Below, piece by piece: positions 35,384 to 41,273 of a stretch of DNA of 41,273 nucleotides. A model generated the notes under the pieces. It searched no databases. It was not told the origin of the DNA and was given only the letters and a program-made list of their open reading frames with translations. Origin of the DNA: Phycisphaerae bacterium (GTDB lineage: Bacteria > Planctomycetota > Phycisphaerae > SM23-33); contig JAFGEJ010000173.1 of assembly GCA_016931655.1 (NCBI GenBank), positions 1 to 41,273 on the forward strand. The letters run 5' to 3'. How positions within the stretch are numbered: the first letter of the stretch is position 1; every line of letters begins with the position of its first letter. Made by a program: the position numbers and the translations under genes.

Positions 35384-37138
35384 TTACATGATCGCTTCGT
35401 CCACCTGCGTGTCCTGGGTAACGCGAAGGACTTCTTCCAGCGTCGTTAGGCCTTCGACGGCTTTGCGGTATCCGTCCTGCCGCATGGGCTGATGGTCCGC
35501 CGGCGCGACGGCGGAAATCTGGTCGGCGGAGCAGCGTCGCGTGATCGCGTCGCGCACCTCCGCCGTTATCCGCAACAGCTCAAAGATGCCGTTTCGACCC
35601 GCGTAGCCCGACTGGCGACACGACCGGCAGCCTTCGCCGTGAAAAAATTGCTCCTGTTTGGCGTTCGCGGCGCAGGGGCCCATGCGTTGCAGCGCCACTT
35701 CGTCCGGTGGGTACGGCGCTTTGCATTCGGGGCAGATCATCCGCACCAGCCGCTGCGCGAGCACGCCTTCCAGCGAGGAGGCCAGCAGGAACGGTTCGAC
35801 GCCCATGTCCAGCAGGCGCGTCACCGCGCCCGGGGCGTCGTTCGTGTGCAGCGTGCTGAAGACCAGGTGTCCCGTCATCGCGCTGCGGATGGCGATGTCG
35901 GCCGTCTCGCGGTCGCGGATTTCGCCGATCATGATGATGTCCGGGTCCTGGCGCACGATGGCGCGTAGTCCGTCGGCGAAGGTCAGTCCGCGCTTGCGAT
36001 TGACGGGAATCTGGTTGACGCCCTCGAGCTGGTATTCCACGGGATCCTCGATCGTGATGATCTTCTTTTCCGGCGTGTAGATGCGGTTCAGGGCCGCGTA
36101 GAGCGTGGTGGTTTTTCCGCTGCCGGTCGGACCGGTCACCAGCACGATGCCGTGAGGCCGCTGCAACAGGAACGAAAACTGCTTCAGACACGCGGGATTC
36201 AGCCCCAGGTGCTCCATGTCGATCAACGCCGTCGAACGATCAAGGATGCGCAACACGACGGACTCTCCGAAGATCGTCGGAACCGTCGCGACGCGAAGGT
36301 CGACCTTCCCCCGTGGGGAGGTAAACGCGATGTGCCCGTCCTGCGGGACGAACCGCTCGGCGATGTTCATCCCGGCCATCACCTTGACGCGGGAAATGAT
36401 CGCCGGCTGAAGGCGCTTCGGCGGGGGCGACATCTCGTGCAGGACGCCGTCGATGCGATACTTGATCTTGAGAGTCTTCTCGAACGGTTCGATGTGCACG
36501 TCACTGGCACGCGAATCAATTGCCTCCAGCAGAATCAGGTTCACCAGGTTCACGACGGACGGTTCCCTCGCCAGTTCCTGCAGTTGCAGGCTGAGTTCTT
36601 CCTCGCCGCCTTCGCCCGTCGCCGCGGCCGGCGCGCCGTCCAGGTCGGCGATCATCCGCGCGACGTTCGAGCCGTATATCCGCCGGGCCGTCTCCAGAAG
36701 AATCGCCTCGGGACAATAAAACCGCTCGATGCGAAATCCCGTCAGCACCCGCAACGACTCGATGACGCCCCGGTCGAACGGGTCGGCCATCGCAACGTCC
36801 AGCGTGCGCTCGTGCACCGCCAGGGGAAGCACCTTGTGCCGAAACGCCGCCTCCGCGGGAATACATGCCGCCGCCTGCGGGTCGATCGGAAACGTCTCCA
36901 GGTCCACTTCCGGCAGATGGCTTTGACGAACCAGGGCTTCGCGCACCATCTGCTCGTCCACGTGTCCCAACTGGCAGAGCAGTTCCCCCAGCCGCTTGGA
37001 CTGCCTCCGCTGCAGGGCCAGGCCTTCGGAAAGCTGCTCGTCGCTGAGGTACCCCAGCTTCAGGAGCATCTGTCCGATCAGTTCCACTCCCCGTTGCGTT
37101 TCGTCCGGGGAGGCGGGATGTTCATCCGCGTTTTTCAT
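35384..37138 (-). CDS. gspE: T2SS/type IV pilus assembly ATPase GspE
   Basis: A 584-residue hexameric ATPase that powers pseudopilus assembly. An N-terminal MshEN-like domain (GQMLLKLGYLSDEQLSEGL...) binds the platform. The ATPase core has Walker A GPTGSGKTTTLY (~336), an Asp box (FGESVVLRILDR), Walker B IIMIGEIRDRETADIA and a His box (STLHTNDAPGAVTRLLDMG). A four-cysteine zinc site is present (CPEC and CRSC). The ATG at 37138 is preferred over GTG at 37144. It is the first gene of the secretion operon. Confidence 0.94.
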   Translation of the reverse strand: MKNADEHPASPDETQRGVELIGQMLLKLGYLSDEQLSEGLALQRRQSKRLGELLCQLGHVDEQMVREALVRQSHLPEVDLETFPIDPQAAACIPAEAAFRHKVLPLAVHERTLDVAMADPFDRGVIESLRVLTGFRIERFYCPEAILLETARRIYGSNVARMIADLDGAPAAATGEGGEEELSLQLQELAREPSVVNLVNLILLEAIDSRASDVHIEPFEKTLKIKYRIDGVLHEMSPPPKRLQPAIISRVKVMAGMNIAERFVPQDGHIAFTSPRGKVDLRVATVPTIFGESVVLRILDRSTALIDMEHLGLNPACLKQFSFLLQRPHGIVLVTGPTGSGKTTTLYAALNRIYTPEKKIITIEDPVEYQLEGVNQIPVNRKRGLTFADGLRAIVRQDPDIIMIGEIRDRETADIAIRSAMTGHLVFSTLHTNDAPGAVTRLLDMGVEPFLLASSLEGVLAQRLVRMICPECKAPYPPDEVALQRMGPCAANAKQEQFFHGEGCRSCRQSGYAGRNGIFELLRITAEVRDAITRRCSADQISAVAPADHQPMRQDGYRKAVEGLTTLEEVLRVTQDTQVDEAIM

Positions 37139-37548
37139 CCGCACGCATCCGACCCAGTTGGTGCAGGATGGTTATCCATGTAAGAAGTATTCATCCTGAA
37201 ACGTTACAAACTTTTTCCATCACCCAATGCGCAGCCGGGCCGCGTCTCGGCCTCGGACCGGGAAAAGCCGACGGCTTTCCTAACTCTTTGGATTACAAAA
37301 TGTATCGGCGATTCCACTGATTTTTCATCATGTTCATCCCTCGCATGAAAACCCGCCCGGAACGATGTACCGGCTGCACGAAAAACCGGCCTTGTCGAGT
37401 CCGTTCCGGTGAAAGGCAACGGGAGATATCCTTCATGGGCTACTCACTGCTCTTGTACATCTGTACAAGGTATTATTCGTACATTTGTACGAAAATACAT
37501 GAGTGTTTTTTATCCCTTAATTCCCCGGAAAGAATGAGCCAGGCCGGC
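37139..37548. other. intergenic region upstream of the T2SS operon
   Basis: 410 bp between gspE and trxB, both on the minus strand. It should contain the T2SS promoter and the trxB terminator. The only striking structure is the pair of GTACA palindromes at 37452-37493. Short open frames here are unsupported. Confidence 0.6.
37452..37493. promoter_or_regulatory. two tandem GTACA-NN-TGTAC palindromes
   Basis: CTTGTACA-TC-TGTACAAG (37452-37469) and TTCGTACA-TT-TGTACGAA (37476-37493) are each perfect 8-bp-arm palindromes with centres 24 bp apart. They share the core GTACANNTGTAC. This is how paired operators of a dimeric repressor look. They lie ~315 bp before gspE, so a distal promoter or an unrecognised short transcript may be involved. 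Confidence 0.6.
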
Positions 37549-38559
37549 TCAATATCCCCCGCCGTTTTCCTCTTCGCAGGGTTGGACGCTCCAGGCCGAC
37601 GGGTCGCGGAAATAGTCCCGCAGGCCCATCGCGGCGATCACACCGTCGCCGGTGGCGGTGGCCAATTGCATCGCGGCGTGCTGCCGGCAGTCGCCGGCGA
37701 CCCACACGCCCGGCGTGCAGGTTTTCATCGTAACCGGATCGGCGGGAATGTATCCGTGTTCGTCCAGCGGCAGCAACTCCGCCAGCCATTTCGTGTTGGG
37801 AACCATGCCCGCGAAGATAAACACGCCGTCCACCTTGAGTTCCTCCACGGCCTGGGTTTCGACGTTTTTGATCTTCACGTGGTCGATTTCCTGCCCGTCG
37901 GCGGACGGAACGATTTCCACGGGCACGTAGGGCAGTTTCACGTCGATGTTGTGTTCCTTGGCGGCGGCGTGGAGTTCCTCCACGAGCACCTTCTGGGCGC
38001 GGAATTCGCGCCGCCGATGGATCATCGTGGTCTTTTGGCAGAATCGCGTCGCCAGGTAGACGGTGTCCTCCACGGCGGTATTGCCCCCGCCGATGGTCAG
38101 GACGTGCTTGTCCTTGTAAAACGCTCCGTCGCAGGTGGCGCAATAGCTGACGCGCGTCGCCTGGCGCATTTGCGCCTCGCCGGGCAGGTTCAGCTGGCGA
38201 TAGTCGCTGCCGGGCGCGAGGATGACGGCCTGGGTGGTGAAGGTCTTTTCGCCGTGGTTGGTTTCGATGACAAATTTCCCGTCGTCCCGCGTGATTTTCG
38301 TGACGGCCTGGTTTGTGACAATCTGGGCACCGAAATTCGTCACCTGCGCCTTCATGTGTTCCACGAACTCGAACCCGCCAACCTTTTCAAAGCCGGGATA
38401 ATTCTCGATGTGTTCGGTGAGCATGATCTGCCCGCCGGGCAGGCCGTTCTTTTCCAGCAGCAGCGTGGAATAGCGGTCGCGTGCGGTGTACAACGCGGCG
38501 GCCAAGCCGGCCGGGCCGGCGCCGATGATGATCACGTCGTAGTGGGTCTGTGAAGACAT
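37549..38559 (-). CDS. trxB: thioredoxin reductase
   Basis: A 336-residue flavoprotein, close to the family norm (~310-330). It passes electrons from NADPH through FAD to thioredoxin. Features: FAD motif IIIGAGPAGLAAALY (residues 10-24), redox-active CATC (Cys140, Cys143), NADPH motif IGGGNTAVEDTVYLA, and the C-terminal FAD motif PGVWVAGDCRQHAAMQLATATGDGV (normally ...GQ...A). The substrate could also be a thioredoxin-like protein. The ATG at 38559 follows GAGGT; the frame opens five codons earlier. Monocistronic. Confidence 0.93.
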   Translation of the reverse strand: MSSQTHYDVIIIGAGPAGLAAALYTARDRYSTLLLEKNGLPGGQIMLTEHIENYPGFEKVGGFEFVEHMKAQVTNFGAQIVTNQAVTKITRDDGKFVIETNHGEKTFTTQAVILAPGSDYRQLNLPGEAQMRQATRVSYCATCDGAFYKDKHVLTIGGGNTAVEDTVYLATRFCQKTTMIHRRREFRAQKVLVEELHAAAKEHNIDVKLPYVPVEIVPSADGQEIDHVKIKNVETQAVEELKVDGVFIFAGMVPNTKWLAELLPLDEHGYIPADPVTMKTCTPGVWVAGDCRQHAAMQLATATGDGVIAAMGLRDYFRDPSAWSVQPCEEENGGGY

Positions 38560-38600
38560 GCAAACATACCTCATTGTACTATAATGAAAAGATTTTTTGC

Positions 38601-38702
38601 CACCCCTTAGGGGCAGGCTCCGGGCACAAAGGTCTCAAAGGGAAAAATAACATATCCGTTGTGATTTTCTTCTTCCTTTGTGACCTTTGTGTCCTCTGTG
38701 GC
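38601..38702. repeat. CACAAAGGT inverted-repeat element upstream of trxB
   Basis: GGCACAAAGGTCTCAAAGGG on the left pairs with TTCCTTTGTGACCTTTGTGT on the right, with ~30 bp of AT-rich loop. The right arm continues to CCTCTGTGGC, similar to the ACCACAGAG elements, so it may be a diverged member of the same family. Confidence 0.65.
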
Positions 38703-38746
38703 TGATTTTCTTTTTTATGTTTCTCAATGATTTTAACAGAGCAATC

Positions 38747-40171
38747 TCATTTCCGTGCAGCCGGCCGATGGGAAGCGTCACGCGGGGGCGGCTGGGTCTG
38801 ATTCATTTGCGTAATAATCGACCGGGCGTTGGGATAGACGCTCAGGACCTCTTCTTCCGACGCCGAGCTACTCACCCACCCGTCCGGGGAACGGCTTTGC
38901 AGAACCCTCCCCGCCGCGTCCACCCAGAACGTCACAGGCTCCGCGTCGGCGGTCGGCTGATCGGTGATTTTAACGGCGGGGACGAGTTTTCCCTTTTGCT
39001 CCACGCGGTCCGGGCCGACCACGGCGACCGTGCGCATCTGGAAATCGTTCACCCGCCGGTCGTACTCGGCGAAGGTGTAGGCGGCGGGTTTCGTCCGGTC
39101 CAGCAGCGACGGCAGGAGCGCCCCGACGAGTCGCGGCAGGTACATGCCGATCACCGCTTCGGGCATGGTTTTGGTTTCGTTGACCTGCCGCCGGCCGTCG
39201 TGGAACGTCGTGAGAATCACCCGCCCCTGGCGCAGGCCGTCTTCCGCGAGCAACGCGGCCTGCTCGCCCGAACCGAGCTGGACGCGGCCGTTCCATATGT
39301 CCATGGACATTTTCGGATCGGTGAATTCCTGCTGGCGGAGCAGGCGCGGCGGCTGCGAGGGCGGCTGATACATCGCCCAGGAGCAGATTTCATATCCGGC
39401 GACCTTGTCGCGCCGCGCGGAGCGCCCCTGGCGGCACAGCCAGCCGATGAGCTTGCCGTCCTGACGGACAAGGAACCAGCGGGGTTTTCTCGGTAGAATT
39501 TTTTGGACGGCTTCGGGACGCAGGGCCTTGAGGAACACCCCGCCCCGCCGGATATGTTCCCGCTGCTCCCGGAGAAATTCCTCGGCGTCGAAAAGTTCGA
39601 CCGACGAGATCAGACCCTTCCACGTTGTCTCCAGCCGGTCGGGGGAATCCTCGGTGCGGACAAAGTCCAGCACGAGAAACTCGCCCGGCCCGCGGAGAAA
39701 CCACGCCTGACGAAAATGCGTGGGCGGCAGTTTCGATTCCATGCCCGTCGCGTCGGTGCGCACCTGCCCGGCGACGCGGCCGGCGAGGTACATGGCGGGA
39801 CATCCCGCGACGTCCCCAAAATCCATCGCGTCGATCGTCGCGCCGGGCCGGAGAGACAGGCGCTCTTTCACCGCCTGGGCGTAGTCGCGGATATTGGCCT
39901 CGTGATTGCGAAACGTCGTGCGGTACACGCGGAGCGTCCAGAGCGTTTGTGCGGTCTTGGGGTCCTGGCGCGTCCACTCGGCCAGTACGCCCGGGATTCG
40001 CTGTTCCGTTTTCTGCGCCCCAGCCGGCGGACGCAGGGCAAAGCCCTCCAGCCGAGCGCGATACATCCCCTGCTCGCCCCCCGCCGGCTCGGCGGACTGC
40101 CCTCCCGCCGTCGCGGCAACGACGAAAACCCACACCATGGCCCGCGTTCCTGTTCCGATTGCTTTGCTCAT
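38747..40171 (-). CDS. exported protein of unknown function
   Basis: A 474-residue protein with a signal peptide (MSKAIGTGTRAMVWVFVVAATAGG-QSAEP). I do not recognise a domain. The N-terminal half (LEGFALRPPAGAQKTEQRIPGVLAEWTRQDP...WTLRVYRTTF) and AWFLRGPGEFLVLDFVRTED look like a beta-rich domain that assesses or binds a polypeptide. The C-terminal half has YPNARSIITQM. It is rich in Trp, Arg and Gln. The ATG at 40171 follows GGAG; a longer frame upstream lacks signal features. It is probably periplasmic. It is the only gene of its unit. Confidence 0.75.
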   Translation of the reverse strand: MSKAIGTGTRAMVWVFVVAATAGGQSAEPAGGEQGMYRARLEGFALRPPAGAQKTEQRIPGVLAEWTRQDPKTAQTLWTLRVYRTTFRNHEANIRDYAQAVKERLSLRPGATIDAMDFGDVAGCPAMYLAGRVAGQVRTDATGMESKLPPTHFRQAWFLRGPGEFLVLDFVRTEDSPDRLETTWKGLISSVELFDAEEFLREQREHIRRGGVFLKALRPEAVQKILPRKPRWFLVRQDGKLIGWLCRQGRSARRDKVAGYEICSWAMYQPPSQPPRLLRQQEFTDPKMSMDIWNGRVQLGSGEQAALLAEDGLRQGRVILTTFHDGRRQVNETKTMPEAVIGMYLPRLVGALLPSLLDRTKPAAYTFAEYDRRVNDFQMRTVAVVGPDRVEQKGKLVPAVKITDQPTADAEPVTFWVDAAGRVLQSRSPDGWVSSSASEEEVLSVYPNARSIITQMNQTQPPPRDASHRPAARK

Positions 40172-40214
40172 CCGGCGATTCGCTCCATCGAGATGCTTCC
40201 GAAAACGCCCCGGT

Positions 40215-40220
40215 ATTATA
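40215..40220 (-). promoter_or_regulatory. candidate -10 box of the exported-protein gene
   Basis: A perfect TATAAT on the minus strand lies ~45 bp upstream of the start codon. The -35 region is weak (TTTGTC-like at 16 nt or TTGTCG at 15 nt), so the call rests on the -10 and its position. Confidence 0.4.
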
Positions 40221-40343
40221 CGCCCCAACCGTCGCCGACAAAAGTACGGAACTCCATCGGCGTTTGTGTTTCTTCGTTGCGGCATGGGCGGGGAAAAATA
40301 TCGAAATTCCGTTTGAGAGCGTATATGAAAAGTGGCATGCCCA

Positions 40344-40370
40344 GTGTCGCGGGCAGGATGCCCGCGACAC
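40344..40370. repeat. GTGTCGCGG palindrome (REP-like)
   Basis: Perfect 12-bp arms GTGTCGCGGGCA and TGCCCGCGACAC around a GGA loop. The outer arms equal those of the element in the gspK leader. It lies 40 bp upstream of a transposase remnant. Confidence 0.85.
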
Positions 40371-40410
40371 GATCTTTCGTTATAGTATTAGTACTACAGC
40401 GCGAAGTCGT

Positions 40411-40566
40411 CATGGGTTAGCCGCTCCCATCGCCAATTGTTTCATCGAAAGCTGGATCGGCAGCATCAAAAGAGAGTGCCTGAACTACTTCTTCTGTTTC
40501 AGCCTGCGACAACTCGATTACATTACTCAAAATTACCAACCGCATCGGCCTGATATGGCTCGCTGA
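40411..40566 (+). pseudogene. transposase remnant (DDE integrase core, C-terminal part)
   Basis: About 51 codons to a TGA. IANCFIESWIGSIKRECLNYF and SLRQLDYITQNYQPHRPDMAR match the final part of an rve-type (IS3/IS481-like) transposase, where the Glu of FIES is the third catalytic residue and Y...RPH is the usual ending. The N-terminal and central parts with the two catalytic Asp residues are absent, and no inverted repeats are visible, so this is a degraded fragment of an insertion sequence. Confidence 0.7.
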
Positions 40567-40677
40567 CAATATCAACTGAGTTGCCGTTCTACTGCCCAAT
40601 CTACCCTGTCGTTGTTTTTGCACTAAACCTATATTTGACATCCCACCACCCATGCTTATGGACTACCTTAAGACCGC

Positions 40678-40706
40678 TTGACGGCGTACCGGCAAAAGTC
40701 TATAAG
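40678..40706 (+). promoter_or_regulatory. sigma70 promoter of the ArsR-type gene
   Basis: TTGACG (40678-40683), 17 nt, then TATAAG (40701-40706). Both boxes are one base from consensus and the spacing is optimal. The expected start of transcription, ~40713, falls at the GTG start codon at 40714. Confidence 0.65.
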
Positions 40707-40713
40707 TGTATTA

Positions 40714-41085
40714 GTGGAGACTAAAATTACATCCGCCAAAGAAGTTGCTTCAATGCTGAAGGTGCTGTCGGTCGAGACGCGCGTGCGGATCATACAGCTC
40801 TTAAAAGGCCGGGCGCTGTGTGTAAACGCCCTTGCCTCTCGGTTGAATGTGACACAAGGAGCGGTGTCGCAGCATCTTCGGTTTATGCGGGACGCCGGCC
40901 TGGTTGTAGACGAGAAACGGGGCTACTTCGTCCATTATCGCTTGAATGAAGAAACGCTTGCTGTTTGGCGAGCAGATATTGACAAATTGCTGGACCCATT
41001 GCACGGAGCTTGTACAAACACGAAGGGGGCGTCCCGATGTGTCGCGATGAAAAATAAGAAGGCTGTCAAAGATCGGAGAACCTAA
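40714..41085 (+). CDS. ArsR-family transcriptional regulator
   Basis: A ~123-residue winged-helix regulator: KVLSVETRVRIIQLLKGRALCVNALASRLNVTQGAVSQHLRFMRDAGLVVDEKRGYFVHYRL is the ArsR-type DNA-binding core. The helix 3 position that carries the CVC metal site in ArsR has a single Cys (ALCVNAL), and the C-terminus has two more Cys (GACTNTKGASRC). It might sense metals or sulfur/redox state through these cysteines; this is inference. The GTG at 40714 gives the family-typical N-terminus; an ATG at 40754 is possible. It precedes a DsrE-like gene by 34 bp and may control it. Confidence 0.85.
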   Translation: METKITSAKEVASMLKVLSVETRVRIIQLLKGRALCVNALASRLNVTQGAVSQHLRFMRDAGLVVDEKRGYFVHYRLNEETLAVWRADIDKLLDPLHGACTNTKGASRCVAMKNKKAVKDRRT

Positions 41086-41119
41086 AAGCACACTCATGAC
41101 AGGAAAGGACCAACAACAC

Positions 41120-41273
41120 ATGAAACTCGGCATGGTGATTACCCAAACGGACCCGGAGACGGTTTTCAACGCCCTTCGCCTAGCCTCTTACAGTTTGGCC
41201 CAGGGAGACCAGGTGCGGATATTCCTGTCCGGTAAGGGCGTGGAGATCGACCGGATCGAAGACCCGAAGTTCG
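41120..41273 (+). CDS. DsrE/DsrF-like protein, N-terminal part (cut by window end)
   Basis: The first 51 codons of a gene that runs off the window. MKLGMVITQTDPETVFNALRLASYSLAQGDQVRIFLSGKGVEID matches the Rossmann-like start of the DsrE family, small proteins involved in sulfur transfer or of unknown function. The conserved cysteine lies beyond the window and cannot be checked. The ATG at 41120 follows AGGAAAGGA; an in-frame ATG at 41096 is also possible. The gene is probably co-transcribed with the ArsR-type regulator. Confidence 0.75.
   Translation, partial: MKLGMVITQTDPETVFNALRLASYSLAQGDQVRIFLSGKGVEIDRIEDPKF

Noticed and set aside
37452-37493. Calling the paired palindromes LexA boxes
   Set aside because: The GTAC-N4-GTAC core is suggestive, but flanking bases differ from the LexA sites I know and no SOS gene is adjacent.
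18847-38702. A CRISPR array formed by the repeated elements
   Set aside because: The repeats are scattered, of several different families, and are inverted rather than direct with spacers.

Overview
The window looks like a chromosomal piece of a GC-rich planctomycete, probably of the Phycisphaerae type. The evidence is internal: a secreted protein with the planctomycete LEPR-type N-terminus (SLEPRLFLS), a PEP-CTERM protein, many prepilin-like proteins with an FTLIEL-type N-terminus, a complete type II secretion (T2SS)-like operon, and several families of short hairpin repeats between genes. This taxonomic placement is inference; there is no rRNA or marker gene in the window. I see no tRNA, rRNA or CRISPR array.

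Layout. 0.2-6.5 kb is carbohydrate-related: a PHP-like protein, an orphan ribulokinase (araB), and a GH38 alpha-mannosidase divergent from araB. 6.5-11.2 kb (minus strand) is a tight six-gene operon: PEP-CTERM protein, prepilin-like protein, metal-binding lipoprotein, ABC ATPase, SAM methyltransferase and ABC-3 permease. Every junction overlaps. Upstream of it is a pair of GTAWTAC palindromes 20 bp apart, with half-sites like those of the zinc regulator Zur. 11.5-13.6 kb (plus) holds an MsmX/UgpC-type sugar ABC ATPase and a TIM-barrel sugar isomerase/epimerase, closed by a bidirectional terminator. 13.8-17.3 kb (minus) is a 1166-residue secreted protein with six PPC-like domains, an RTX-like stretch and a calpain-type cysteine protease domain with an intact Cys/His/Asn triad. 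17.7-23.2 kb (plus) carries alanine dehydrogenase, glutamine-dependent NAD+ synthetase, a zinc-ribbon membrane protein and a DUF1638 protein, separated by hairpin repeats.

23.3-37.1 kb (minus) is the T2SS-like operon in the order E-F-G-H-I-J-K-L/PilM-M-C-D followed by a TolB-like lipoprotein. Most junctions overlap by 4 bases. gspF is split by an in-frame TAG, with its last transmembrane helix still encoded downstream of the stop. Hairpin repeats lie in-frame inside the leader peptides of gspG and gspK, and another repeat sits between gspE and gspF. The prepilin peptidase is not in the window. 37.5-40.2 kb (minus) has thioredoxin reductase and a secreted protein of unknown function. 40.4-41.3 kb (plus) has a transposase remnant, an ArsR-type regulator that may be transcribed without a leader, and the start of a DsrE-like gene cut by the window end.

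The points most worth following up are the putative zinc-responsive operon that combines a surface protein and a pseudopilin with a transporter and a methyltransferase, the amber codon in gspF, the repeats in pseudopilin leaders, and the multi-domain calpain-like protease.
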